A stretch of DNA of 64,000 nt from DASXRU01 sp034665305 (lineage in GTDB: Bacteria > Acidobacteriota > Blastocatellia > Pyrinomonadales > Pyrinomonadaceae), in contig JAXDFZ010000019.1 in NCBI GenBank assembly GCA_034665305.1, forward strand, positions 62,001 to 126,000, written 5' to 3'. Made by a program: the position numbers and the translations under genes. The notes below the pieces were generated by a model, which was not told where the DNA came from, did not search any database, and saw nothing but the letters and a program-made list of their open reading frames with translations. The first letter of the stretch is position 1. Each line of letters opens with the position of its first letter. Of this stretch, positions 1-9,600 are shown one piece after another.

Positions 1-2
1 GC

Positions 3-107
3 GCCGAGGATTACCGTTGGTCGAGTGTGCGGTGCTGGAACGGGAAGATGCATGCGGATGAACCGCTGTTGATGAATTTGGATCGTATCAAGTGGCGTAG
101 TTCTTAA
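3..107 (+). CDS. REP-associated tyrosine transposase, C-terminal end (cut by window edge)
   Basis: Frame 3 is open from the window edge to a TAA at 105-107 and encodes 34 residues beginning AEDYRWSS and ending LDRIKWRSS. The DYRWSS motif and the short DEPLL tail are typical of the C-terminus of REP-associated tyrosine transposases (RAYT, IS200-like Y1 family). The catalytic HUH and tyrosine lie outside the window. An inverted REP pair follows 45 bp downstream, as expected for a RAYT locus. It is too short to tell whether the gene is intact upstream. Confidence 0.6.
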   Translation, partial: AEDYRWSSVRCWNGKMHADEPLLMNLDRIKWRSS

Positions 108-152
108 CAAACGACTCAGGCGGCAACCGAATCATTATTGCGCTACTAGGTC

Positions 153-300
153 ACGCGGCTCGCCGCAGCACAGTGCGGAAGGGCTCTGCCTTTCCGGTAA
201 CATCTTTTTTATTTCTTCCTGAGGCTGAGCCTCAGGATATTATTGAGGGAGGGTGACGGAAAGCCGGAGGCTTTCCGCACTGTGCGGCGGCAAGCCGCGT
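153..300. repeat. Inverted REP pair downstream of RAYT tail
   Basis: Two 44-nt arms, 153-196 and 257-300, are near-perfect reverse complements, and each is itself a hairpin-rich block with complementary CGCACTGTGC-like cores. The 60-nt spacer has no ORF. This is the layout of paired REP elements (BIME-like). The remainder of 108-343 holds no recognisable gene. Confidence 0.8.
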
Positions 301-343
301 AAACACTGGCTCGCATTATTCAACTCAGATAGAATGCGCGGCC

Positions 344-1234
344 ATGAAGCAACCGTCTCTTACCATACCGCTGGCGGTGTTGCTGCTAGTGGCGGCGACG
401 TTGGGTTGCAACCTGAGCAAGCGGTTGATCGCGAAGAAGCACGTCGTTGAGCCGTGCTTTACTGAACGCGCGGCCAGTTCAGGGGTGAGTGGTTCGCAGC
501 AGCCTTCCATGGCGCCGGAAACCGGGTACCTGCTGACTTCCGAAGATGGCGGGTTCAGTGTTCAGTTACCGGCGGGGTTTCCGCCGCCCGTTCCGCCGCA
601 GGCGATCGAACCGGGGCATGAATATGCGGGGGTTAGTTATTATTCCGTTCAAGGCTGGTGCCATTGCCGGGTTAACTTCAAGACGACTTCGGCAACGGCG
701 GTGGCCGGACAAAGCGATGAAGGGGTGCTGTCTGACCGGCACGAGGTCGTTACCAGGTACACCAAGCCGCCGCCCGTGATTGAGCAGGAAGAGAGCGGTT
801 ACGTTCAAGGTCATCACGCGCTCTCAATGTACGTGGCGGGCGTAGGCGTTAACGGCGAGGCTGAGTTTCTCCGCTACAAATTTGTTGTCGCCAACGGCCG
901 CGTATATGAAGTTCTATTTAGCTCTGAGACAAGAGCTGAGTTGGACCATCCGCAGGTCAACGCTTACTTCAATTCGTTTCAGCTCATCAACGAACTTGAC
1001 GGCCGGATCATCAGCCAACCGGAACCGGACTATCCTCCCTTTGCCAAAGCCATGAACATCCATGGGACGGTCGTGGTCGAAGTAACGGTCGACACTAATG
1101 GCAAAGTGATCGACGCGCGCACGATCACCGGATCGCAGTTCCTGCGCCCTGCAGCAGAAGCGGCAGCGCGCAAGGCGCGGTTTGCTCCCGGCAAGACGAA
1201 AGTGAAGGGTGTGCTGACTTATACGTTGCAGTGA
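344..1234 (+). CDS. TonB C-terminal domain protein, probable lipoprotein or signal-anchored
   Basis: This 296-residue protein has a hydrophobic N-terminus (about residues 5-21) ending in TLGC at Cys22. The -3 residue is Thr, so the lipobox is imperfect. The middle region (about 60-200) is unrecognised. The last 90 residues match the TonB C-terminal fold: a PDYPPFAKA start, a GTVVVEVTVDTNGKV strand pair, then AAEAAARKARFAPGK. In Acidobacteria, stand-alone TonB-C proteins of this kind are common, and whether they energise outer-membrane receptors or act as periplasmic adaptors is unclear. No ExbB/ExbD genes are adjacent. The gene stands alone between repeat regions. Confidence 0.7.
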   Translation: MKQPSLTIPLAVLLLVAATLGCNLSKRLIAKKHVVEPCFTERAASSGVSGSQQPSMAPETGYLLTSEDGGFSVQLPAGFPPPVPPQAIEPGHEYAGVSYYSVQGWCHCRVNFKTTSATAVAGQSDEGVLSDRHEVVTRYTKPPPVIEQEESGYVQGHHALSMYVAGVGVNGEAEFLRYKFVVANGRVYEVLFSSETRAELDHPQVNAYFNSFQLINELDGRIISQPEPDYPPFAKAMNIHGTVVVEVTVDTNGKVIDARTITGSQFLRPAAEAAARKARFAPGKTKVKGVLTYTLQ

Positions 1235-1244
1235 TGCCTTGGAT

Positions 1245-1415
1245 GAGCCCGCACGGCGGGCGGCGATATCCGTAGCCCACAGCGCAAGCTGTGGGTCATG
1301 ATCCGGTCTTCAGATTAAGACTGCAGCGCGGGCGATCATATATGTCGCCCCTTGCGGGGCTCATCACATCGTGTTGAATTGCTTTCCCACAGCTGGCGCT
1401 GTGGGCTACGGATAT
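1245..1415. repeat. REP-A nested inverted palindromes
   Basis: A palindrome with CCCACAGC / GCTGTGGG arms occurs at 1270-1296 and in reverse orientation at 1387-1412. Between them lies a second hairpin (ATGTCGCCCC...GGGGCTC, about 1342-1362), and a GCCCGC/GCGGGC hairpin precedes the first copy. The same set of palindromes recurs at 43956-44170, so this is a dispersed composite family. No gene is supported in 1235-1806. Confidence 0.8.
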
Positions 1416-1462
1416 GCCGTTGGCTTGGCCAACTGGTTGACCATTACTTCCAAGTCGAGCGC

Positions 1463-1711
1463 TGGGGCTACTGCCCCGCTCTCGCGTTTCGGATTTCGTT
1501 GGTGAACTCCATGAGCGTCTTGCGCGTGAGGGAGCCCTCCCTGACGGTCGGGCTACTGCCCCGCTATCGCGTTTCGGAGCTGAGCGATCAGTTCCTCACC
1601 TGACGAACGTCTGGTCTCTTCTTGCGGACTACAGAAATCTGGGCGATTGGGCTTGAACGTGAGAACGCGCGCTCGGGGCAGTAGCCCGACCGTTAGGGAG
1701 GCTCCCTCGCG
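1463..1711. repeat. REP-B copies upstream of RAYT, direct and inverted
   Basis: A partial unit (about 1463-1510) and a fuller unit (about 1511-1580) match the tandem repeat found downstream of the transposase. A reverse-complement copy lies at about 1675-1711. The intact RAYT is therefore flanked by inverted REP-B copies on its left side and a direct array on its right. Confidence 0.8.
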
Positions 1712-1806
1712 ATGCTTGGCAGATGCAAGAAACTCAGCAACCCACGAAACATCACCCCGATAGATCATCATTGCCCTGACATCATTCAAGTAGCATCGTC
1801 ATCCCT

Positions 1807-2325
1807 ATGGTCAGGGACTTCGACGATAACGAATTTCCGCTCGCTTATCTCATTTCGTTTCGGACCTACGGTACGTGGCTACATGGTGACAAGCGTGGAT
1901 CGATCAACCGGCGGCAGAACCAATATGGCACTAGACGAATAGCTAGGAACCCTGGATTGCAATCGGCTGAACGCAAACAGCTCAAACATCCTCCGCTGAG
2001 GCTCAACAGAAAGCAGCGTCCCTTAATCGCCAAAGCTATCCGCGAAGTATGCATCCATCGCAAATATCAATTACTGGCAATTAACGTTCGCACAAATCAC
2101 GTTCACACGGTGGTCTCTGCACAAATCAAGCCAGAACCGATTTTGCAAGCGTTCCAGGCGTATGCAACCAGAAAACTTCGTCGAGCAAATCTGTTGCGAA
2201 ACGATGTTAAGCCGTGGTCCCGTCACGGCAGCACGCCTTACTTATGGAAGGCGAAGCATCTGGAACGAGCCATTGACTATGTGCTCTATGGCCAGGGCGA
2301 TGAATTGCCAAGCTTTGATGATTGA
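1807..2325 (+). CDS. REP-associated tyrosine transposase (Y1/HUH, IS200-like)
   Basis: A 172-residue single-domain Y1 transposase. The HUH metal motif is at residues 98-100 (NHVH) and the probable catalytic tyrosine is Tyr119 in AYATRKLR. The N-terminal LISFRTYGTWLHGD block is characteristic of the family. Such proteins cleave and rejoin single-stranded DNA at REP hairpins. The gene is full length with no frameshift, and it is bounded by REP-B copies on both sides (1463-1711 and 2351-2829), which are the likely substrates. The start is the first ATG in frame; no strong ribosome-binding site is seen. Confidence 0.85.
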   Translation: MVRDFDDNEFPLAYLISFRTYGTWLHGDKRGSINRRQNQYGTRRIARNPGLQSAERKQLKHPPLRLNRKQRPLIAKAIREVCIHRKYQLLAINVRTNHVHTVVSAQIKPEPILQAFQAYATRKLRRANLLRNDVKPWSRHGSTPYLWKAKHLERAIDYVLYGQGDELPSFDD

Positions 2326-2350
2326 GAATGCCTCTCCTACGGTCACGCTG

Positions 2351-2829
2351 GAGTCTTTGCGTGAGGGAGCCCTCCCTGACGGTCGGGCTACTGCCCCGCT
2401 ATCGCGTTTCGGATCTCGCTGGTGAAACTCCCCGAGAGTCTTTGCGTGAGGGAGCCCTCCCTGACGGTCGGGCTACTGCCCCGCTTCGCGTTTCGGATCT
2501 CGTTGGTGAAACTCCCCGAGAGTCTTTGCGTGAGGGAGCCCTCCCTGACGGTCGGGCTACTGCCCCGCTATCGCGTTTCGGATCTCGTTGGTGAAACTCC
2601 CCGAGAGTCTTTGCGTGAGGGAGCCCTCCCTAACGGTCGGGCTACTGCCCCGCTATCGCGTTTCGGATCTCGCTGGTGAACTCCACGAGCGTCTTTGTGT
2701 GAGGGAGCCCTCCCTGACGGTCGGGCTACTGCCCGCTATCGCGTTTCGGATCTCGCTGGTGAACTCCACGAGCGTCTTTGCGTGAGGGAGCCCTCCCTAA
2801 CGGTCGGGCTACTGCCCCTCTATCGCGTT
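2351..2829. repeat. Six-copy tandem array of an 83-85 bp REP-B unit
   Basis: Units begin near 2351, 2436, 2520, 2605, 2689 and 2772. Each contains GAGTCTTTGCGTGAGGGAG, a palindromic core (GGGAGCCCTCCC followed by a GTCGGGCTACTGCCCC stretch) and a linker containing CGTTTCGGATCTCG. Copies differ by a few point changes and 1-nt indels, so most expansion is recent. The array begins 26 bp after the RAYT stop. Short ORFs through it are artefacts of the repeat. An isolated inverted copy sits at 42810-42843. Confidence 0.9.
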
Positions 2830-2957
2830 CTCAAGTTCATAGTCTTCGTATAGAATCCCCCCGCGAAATTCAGATTCTGTTTACGGGTGGCAAGCCGCCC
2901 TGCCTGACTGCAGCTATTCATTCTTCCAAGTTCAATCTCAAGGAGATCAACCCTGCT

Positions 2958-5900
2958 ATGCGTTTCTTTGCCATCACCGCGCGCAAATCACTCCGGCAAT
3001 CTTTGATACTCGTTGCTGTCTTAGTTCTCTTCGCATTGAGCTCGCCCCCCTCAGCAATGGCGCAGGAAGAGAAAGCGGCAGAGAAAGCAGCGGCGGAGAA
3101 AGCCCGGGCGGAAGCGGCCGCTAAGCAGCAGGCTTCGCCGCAGCCGGTAGCAACTCCAGGAGAGGTGAAGACTGATGCGGAGAAGGCCGACGAAGAAAAG
3201 AAGCCGGCGGACCCGATGTCTTCGGGCACGTTCAATGGATTGCGTTTGCGCGGCATTGGACCGGCGTTTACTTCGGGGCGCGTGATCGGGTTTGCGGTCG
3301 ACCCCAACAACGCGGCGCGGTATTACGTGGCGGCGGCCTCGGGCGGGGTTTGGAAGACCGTCAACAATGGCGCGACCTGGACGCCGGTGTTTGATAAAGA
3401 AGGTTCTTACTCGATTGGCGCGATCGTGCTCGATCCGAAAAATCCGCTGACGGTTTGGGTGGGCACCGGCGAGAACAACAGCCAGCGCAGCGTCTCTTAC
3501 GGCAACGGCGTTTACCGTTCCGATGACGGCGGCAAGACGTGGAAGAACCTGGGCCTGAAAGCGTCCGAGCACATCGGCCGCATCGCCATTGATCCGAGGG
3601 ACTCGACTATAGTCTACGTCGCCGCACAGGGACCGCTCTGGGGCCCGGGCGGAGATCGCGGTCTCTACAAAACTACCGACAACGGGAAGACCTGGAAAAA
3701 AATTCTCAACATCAGCGACAACACCGGCGTCACCGAGATCGTGATCGATCAACAGAATCCGGACACGCTGTACGCAGCGTCTTATCAACGCCGGCGGCAC
3801 ATGTGGACTTTGATCGACGGCGGGCCGGAGAGCGCGATCTACAAATCAACCGATGCGGGCGCGACCTGGAACAAGTTGCGGGCCGGCTTGCCGACAAGCG
3901 AAATTGGCCGCGTGGGATTGGCCCTCTCGCCGGTTGATTCCAACGTTATCTACGCGACGATCGAAGCGGCCGACCGCAAGGGCGGCATCTTTCGTTCAAA
4001 CGATCGCGGCGGTAGTTGGGAAAGGCGAAACGAGTTTGATACGACGGCGATGTACTACGCGCGCATCGTGGCGGATCCGAAGGACGTCGATCGTCTTTAC
4101 GTGATGAATGTTTTCCTGATGGTCTCTGACGATGGCGGCAGAACGCTGCGGCGGCTGGGAGAGAAATCGAAGCACGTCGACAACCACGACATCTGGATCA
4201 ATCCCAACAACACCGATCATTACCTGGTTGGCTGCGACGGCGGAGTTTATGAAAGTCACGATCGCGGCGCGAACTGGCAGTTCAAAAACAATCTTTCCAT
4301 CACACAGTTTTACGATGTGACGACGGACAACGACGCGCCGTTTTATAACGTCTATGGCGGGACGCAGGACAACTTCAGCGTGGGCGGCCCGGCGCGCACG
4401 CGCAGTGTTTCCGGAATCACGAATTCAGATTGGTTTGTGACCGTCGGGGGCGACGGTTTTCGCAGTCAGGTTGATCCGCAGGATCCAAACACTGTCTATG
4501 CCGAATCGCAAAACGGTGGCCTCGCGCGTTTCGACAAACGCACCGGAGAGCGCATGGGAATTCAACCGGCGACGGCGCGCGGCGAAGATCCGTTGCGCTG
4601 GAACTGGGACTCGCCGTTCATCATTAGCCCGCACCTGCACACGCGCCTCTACTTTGCCGCCGACAAATTATTTCGCAGCGACGATCGCGGTGATAGTTGG
4701 ACCGTCGTCAGCGGCCAGCTATCGCGCGGTTTGGATCGCGAACGGCTTCCGGTGATGGGCAAGGTTTGGGGAATAGATGCAGTTGCGAAAAACGCTTCCA
4801 CGGCTTTCTTCGGCAACGCGTCGGCCCTCGCGGAATCGCCGCAGAAGGACGGCCTGGTATATGTCGGTACGGACGATGGTTTGATTCAAGTCACCGAAGA
4901 CGGCGGCAAAAACTGGCGCAAGATTGAAAAGTTTCCCGGCGTGGCCGACATGTCATATGTCAGCCGCATCATCACTTCGAACCATGAAGTGAACACGGTC
5001 TACGCGGCTTTCGATAATCATCAGAACGCCGACTTCAAACCGTACTTGTTGAAGAGCACGGACGCCGGCCGCACCTGGGTTTCTATTGCGAGCAACCTGC
5101 CGAAGAACGGCCCGGTGTGGGCCATCGCCGAAGATCACGTGAACCCTAATTTGCTTTTCACGGGCACGGAGTTTGGCCTCTTCTTTTCCATCGATGGCGG
5201 ACAAAAGTGGATCCAACTGAAGGGCGGCCTGCCGACGATTGCGGTCCGCGATCTCAGTATTCAGAAACGCGAGAACGATCTGGTGGTCGCCACTTTTGGG
5301 CGCGGGATTTACGTTCTGGATAACTATACCGCGCTGCGTCAGCTAAAACCGGAAATGCTGAAACAGGAGGCCACGCTTTTCCCGGTGAAGGACGCGTTGA
5401 TGTACATACAGTCGCAGCCCCTCGGCGGGCGCGGCAAGAGCTTTCAGGGCGAGTCTTTCTTCACGGCTGAGAACCCGCCGTTCGGCGCGACGTTTACTTA
5501 TTACTTGAAAGACGAACTGAAGACACGCAAAGCAAAGCGTCAGGAAGCGGACAAGGAAGCGGATAAGAAAGGCACCGGCACGATTTTGCCGAGCCAATCT
5601 GATCTGCGTGCCGAAGAGGAAGAGGAAGCGCCGGCGATTATTGTAACTGTCTCGGACGGTGACGGGCGAGTGGTGCGCCGGCTGACTGGTCCAATCACCG
5701 CCGGGGTGCAGCGAGTCAATTGGGATTTGCGTTACCCACCGGCGTCGCTGCCGCCGCCGCCGAATCCGGACACTGAAGATATTTTTGCCGAGCCTCCGGG
5801 CGGGCCGCTCGTCATGCCGGGTACGTACAAAGTTTCGGTGGCCAAGCGAGTTGGCGGCGTGATGACTGCGCTCGCGCCGGCGCAGGAGTTCAAGATCGTA

Positions 5901-6407
5901 GTCGCCGGCCAGGAGGCAATGTCGCCTGCCGACCGCGCGGCCCTGGCTGAGTTTCAACAGAAGGCGGCGCGGCTGCAGCGTGCGGTGCAGGGATCTTTGG
6001 AAGCGGCGAACGCTTTGAAGCCGCGCCTCGCGTTGATTCGCAGGGCTCTGATGGATACTCCCGCAGCCGGAGACAAGATGCTGGACGAGGCTGCGGCCCT
6101 GGATAGACGGACGAATGAAATCCTGCGGGCCCTGCGCGGCGACACCGCCTTGCGCGCGCGCAACATCAACCTGCCGCCTTCGATCACTGAGCGAGTGGGC
6201 GACATCGTGGGAGCGCAGCGAACTTCGACTGCCAGACCGACGCAAACGCAGATGAATCAATACGCAGCCGCGGCGCAGGATTTTGAACAAGCGCTGAGTC
6301 AACTGCGGCAGTTGATCGAAGTGGATCTGGCCAGATTAGAGAAACAGATGGAAGCGGCCGGTGCGCCCTGGACGCCGGGGCGGATTCCGGAGTGGCGCGA
6401 TCAGTGA
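2958..6407 (+). CDS. Secreted Asp-box (BNR/VPS10-sortilin-like) beta-propeller protein
   Basis: The start is set at ATG 2958 because AAGGAG lies just upstream (about 2940) and a signal peptide follows (cleavage near AMAQ-E, residue 34); longer frames run through the REP array. The mature protein (1149 residues in total) has an Ala/Glu/Lys-rich linker, then at least nine Asp-box motifs of type SxDxGxTW (YRSDDGGKTW, YKTTDNGKTW, YKSTDAGATW, FRSNDRGGSW and others) spread over about residues 90-830. This implies one or two multi-bladed propellers. The C-terminal third is Pro/Ala-rich and partly helical. These proteins are often annotated as glycosyl hydrolases, but no catalytic residues can be assigned; carbohydrate or protein binding is equally possible. 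Confidence 0.8.
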   Translation: MRFFAITARKSLRQSLILVAVLVLFALSSPPSAMAQEEKAAEKAAAEKARAEAAAKQQASPQPVATPGEVKTDAEKADEEKKPADPMSSGTFNGLRLRGIGPAFTSGRVIGFAVDPNNAARYYVAAASGGVWKTVNNGATWTPVFDKEGSYSIGAIVLDPKNPLTVWVGTGENNSQRSVSYGNGVYRSDDGGKTWKNLGLKASEHIGRIAIDPRDSTIVYVAAQGPLWGPGGDRGLYKTTDNGKTWKKILNISDNTGVTEIVIDQQNPDTLYAASYQRRRHMWTLIDGGPESAIYKSTDAGATWNKLRAGLPTSEIGRVGLALSPVDSNVIYATIEAADRKGGIFRSNDRGGSWERRNEFDTTAMYYARIVADPKDVDRLYVMNVFLMVSDDGGRTLRRLGEKSKHVDNHDIWINPNNTDHYLVGCDGGVYESHDRGANWQFKNNLSITQFYDVTTDNDAPFYNVYGGTQDNFSVGGPARTRSVSGITNSDWFVTVGGDGFRSQVDPQDPNTVYAESQNGGLARFDKRTGERMGIQPATARGEDPLRWNWDSPFIISPHLHTRLYFAADKLFRSDDRGDSWTVVSGQLSRGLDRERLPVMGKVWGIDAVAKNASTAFFGNASALAESPQKDGLVYVGTDDGLIQVTEDGGKNWRKIEKFPGVADMSYVSRIITSNHEVNTVYAAFDNHQNADFKPYLLKSTDAGRTWVSIASNLPKNGPVWAIAEDHVNPNLLFTGTEFGLFFSIDGGQKWIQLKGGLPTIAVRDLSIQKRENDLVVATFGRGIYVLDNYTALRQLKPEMLKQEATLFPVKDALMYIQSQPLGGRGKSFQGESFFTAENPPFGATFTYYLKDELKTRKAKRQEADKEADKKGTGTILPSQSDLRAEEEEEAPAIIVTVSDGDGRVVRRLTGPITAGVQRVNWDLRYPPASLPPPPNPDTEDIFAEPPGGPLVMPGTYKVSVAKRVGGVMTALAPAQEFKIVVAGQEAMSPADRAALAEFQQKAARLQRAVQGSLEAANALKPRLALIRRALMDTPAAGDKMLDEAAALDRRTNEILRALRGDTALRARNINLPPSITERVGDIVGAQRTSTARPTQTQMNQYAAAAQDFEQALSQLRQLIEVDLARLEKQMEAAGAPWTPGRIPEWRDQ

Positions 6408-6442
6408 GTAGTTTTCAATGGCGACGTGAGGAAAGGAAACGA

Positions 6443-6681
6443 TTTTCCAGATATCATTTTCCATTTCTCATTTGTCATCCGGATCTGCGATTCAACACTG
6501 GTTACCTGCAGTAGGGAAGGGCGGCTTGCCCCCGCCGGTTGAATGCCATTCATTCAGCGGGGGCAAGCCACCCTTCCTTACTGCGAGTATTCCCAGATGA
6601 CTCCTATTAACTTCCTTGCACCAGCATCACCTACTGGCCGATCAATGACCAATGGGAAATGACAAATGATATGGAAAATGG
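6443..6681. repeat. 7-bp word array, inverted pair between convergent genes
   Basis: The left arm (6443-6480) is a run of heptamers TTTTCCA, GATATCA, TTTTCCA, TTTCTCA, TTTGTCA. The right arm (about 6645-6681) is the reverse-complement run of ATGACAA-type heptamers. The same words recur at 19205-19418 and 33245-33395. The arms lie beside the stop codons of the two converging genes. Confidence 0.75.
6508..6584. terminator. Long hairpin between convergent genes, likely bidirectional terminator or REP
   Basis: Arms 6508-6535 and 6557-6584 (28 nt each) are complementary with only two mismatches and a 21-nt loop. There is no T-tract directly after the stem, so it is not a classic intrinsic terminator, but its position between convergent stop codons suggests transcript-end or REP function. 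Confidence 0.55.
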
Positions 6682-6698
6682 TTTTCTCCGGCCCTCCC

Positions 6699-9600
6699 TT
6701 AATCAATCACCTTGATCCGAACCTCAGCACCGTTCGTGCGAATCTCCGGCACGTACATCGCATGGCCCATTACCGGTAAAGCGTGAAAGACGCCCGGGCT
6801 TTCGGCGCGCATTTCGTAACTCATTTGCCAGACGCCTTCGGGAAGATGATCGATGAAGAGCGCTACCTTGCGATCGCGCAGCTCCTGATACACCCAACGA
6901 GTGCGGCCCGTGAAGTCGGTTGGGGAAGTGTAATTCATCAACAACAAGCGACTGCCGATTGCCGTCAAAGGCCCACTGTTCGCAGCAGCGGTGCGGGCCA
7001 CGGCGCCCGACTTGAGTTCCTTGATGTAAAGATTCTCGCCGCTCCGGAGTTGTACTGCTTCCAAACCGCCCGGTTTCAAATCCTCGAACAACAGGTACTC
7101 GTAGTTATTCTTCGCTTCCACCGTGATCACGGTTTCTACGCGCTCGCCGCTCTTCACCGTGTCGCCATCGTTCAGCGCGACGCGTTCGGCAACAAAGCCC
7201 TTCAGCAGCGTCGCGTGATTGACCAGTTTGAAATACTGGCGGCGCACGAAGATCTCATTGCCCGCCGGCTTGATCGGTTCTTCCAAACTGAAGAACTTTG
7301 CCTCTGCCGAGAAATAGAGCGGGCCAGAGCCGCTCGTGCGGCGGATGCTGATCTCGTTCTGACCGTCGCGAATAAACTCGCGCGGAACTTCAAACCTGCT
7401 GGGCGCGCCGAGCGCGTCTTCAGCCGTGATTTGTTTGGTCGCCACCGAGTTTCCGTTTACCAGCAACTCATAACCCAGTTGCGGTTGTAGTTCTTTGCTG
7501 ACGCGCAGGTAGTCATTGAGCGTCAGCACGACAATCGCGGTGTCGCGGGTATTGCTCCACTGAGCGCCGCGCCGGTTCTTGATCAGCCAGTTGGTGACCG
7601 GCTCGATCAGTTTATTCTGCGGATCGATGGCCAACATGGCACGCAGAGCAAACGACGTTGCTTCGACGCCGCCATCCGACCAGCGCCAGTAGACGCCGTC
7701 CTCGCCCCAGTGGGCCGTACCGAGCACCGAGGGATCCGAAGCCGGCCCGCCACTCTGCACAACCGACGTGTCAGGTTTGGAATCGATCTTGACGCCGTTT
7801 TCCAAATTCTCGACGAGGGTTTTTGCCTTGTCGTAGTAGCTGAAACTTTGGGCGGACAACGCCAGCAACGCTCGGGTGTAGGCGTTGAGTTTGTCGCGGT
7901 TGGCCCACAGGTTGTTAAAGGCCTTCACCTGGAACTGGCTGATGGATGGATCGGCGAGGGCGGCCGGCGTCGCTAGCGAGTGGTGCGCTGCGAGTGCGTG
8001 CAGCATCCAGGCCTGAATGTCGTAGTTGGTTTCTTCTTCGACCAACTCCTTGTCCAGGTAACTTGCCGCACGCTTGGCGGCTTCGGGTTTAACTTCGATG
8101 CCCGCCTGGCGTGCGAGGGCCATGCCCCACAACACATACGCAGTCATGAAGTGATCGCTGTCGCCCTCTTTCCACCAACCCCAGCCGCCATCTGCGTGCT
8201 GGAAGTTGTAGAGCCGATCCAAACTTTCTTTGGTGATGCGATTTAGTTCCGTCAGATCGTGCTTACCCTTCGGATGCGTCGCGGCCGCGCTCGCTGGTTC
8301 GATACCGCCGAAGATCTTGTTCATTGCCGTCTCCGGTTTTAGCCCGAGGTCGCGCAATGTTTTTGCGGTAATTGCCGCCGGCAGAAAACGGCTCATGGTT
8401 TGCTCGGTGCAGCCGTAGGGATAATCAACCAGGTAAGGAAGCGCATCGAGCATCGTGGTGGCCATGCTCGGCGCCACCTGAACAGTTAACGTGGTCGACT
8501 CCGGCCGCCGCTCTTTTGGAATGTCGAGTTTGATGGCGACGCTGTCGGCGCGCATCTTGCCGGACCGCGAGATAAACTTCTCGATGCCGTGTTCGAAAAC
8601 AGGGTAAGTCTTCTCCATCGCGTCGCTGTATTGATCACCGCGCGCTGCGACCTTCAGTTTCGCCTCGCCGGCCTGGGTTACAGATACGAGCCAGTCGACG
8701 CGCAATTCACTGTTCGCTGCGACCTGGAGCGGAGCGATCTTCGTTCCGACGTTTTTGTCATTAACAATTCGCCCTTCCACCCGCAGACCTTCGGCGTCCA
8801 ACGCCGGCGAAACCGACATGGGCCGATCGGTGTTGTTGTTGATAACGGCGGACACCGTTACGCGATCGCCCACCACGAAGAAGCGCGGCGCTTGCAGTCG
8901 TACGATCAGCGGTTGCTTCGTCCGCGTCGACGTGTTCCCGATACCGAATTGATTTCCCGTGGTAACAGCGCGGGCGGTCGCCTGCCAGGTCGTGAGCGAA
9001 TCGGGATACTTGATTTTGATGGTGGCTGCGCCGTTCGCATCCGTCATTACATCCGGCTGCCAGAAAATGGTTGAACGAAAATCACTGCGTACTTGCACAG
9101 CAGGTTCTTGTCCGGGAGGCGGCGGCGGAGCATCATCGTCCTTGCCTCGCTCCCGGAGGGCGCTAGTGGCAGGCATACGCCCGTTAATCGGTAGCGCGCT
9201 TACTGACTTCGCGAGGACCTGGCCGCTGCGAAAAGTCTCTGCGGAGAGACCGTCGCGGCTAACCATGTCGGCCCCGGAGGCCGTGTTGCCACCTACGCCT
9301 GGTCCATAACCACCGCCGGTCCCTGCCGCTACTTCATTTTCAGTGTCTTCAAAGCGACCAGCTTCTTTGATATCTACCAGCGTTCCCTGGGCGACCAGGA
9401 CCAATTGAATGTACGCCTTGTGATTGAAAGTGCTCTGCGTCTGGACCAGTTGGGCCCGCTTGGTGCCGTAATAAAACTGGCGCGGATCGCCGGCATAGTC
9501 CTGCTGAATGTAGTTAACCGACTCGTCGATCAAAGCGAACGCAATCTCCGCCGCCACCGGCTTACCGTTGGCGTCGCGCGCAGTTATTGCGAGGGTGCCT

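Noticed and set aside
2322..2785. Short overlapping ORFs with LCVREPSLTVGLLP-like repeated peptides
   Set aside because: They are translations of the 84-bp tandem DNA repeat, not protein repeats.
2351..2829. CRISPR array or minisatellite coding repeat
   Set aside because: Units are contiguous near-identical 84-bp copies without unique spacers, and carry a REP palindrome.
2778..2957. Extended N-terminus of the propeller protein reaching into the repeat array
   Set aside because: The reading frame is open by chance through the REP-B units; the ribosome-binding site and signal peptide both support ATG 2958.
3051..3800. Long minus-strand ORF inside the propeller gene
   Set aside because: Shadow of a GC-rich coding frame; the plus strand has consistent domain content.
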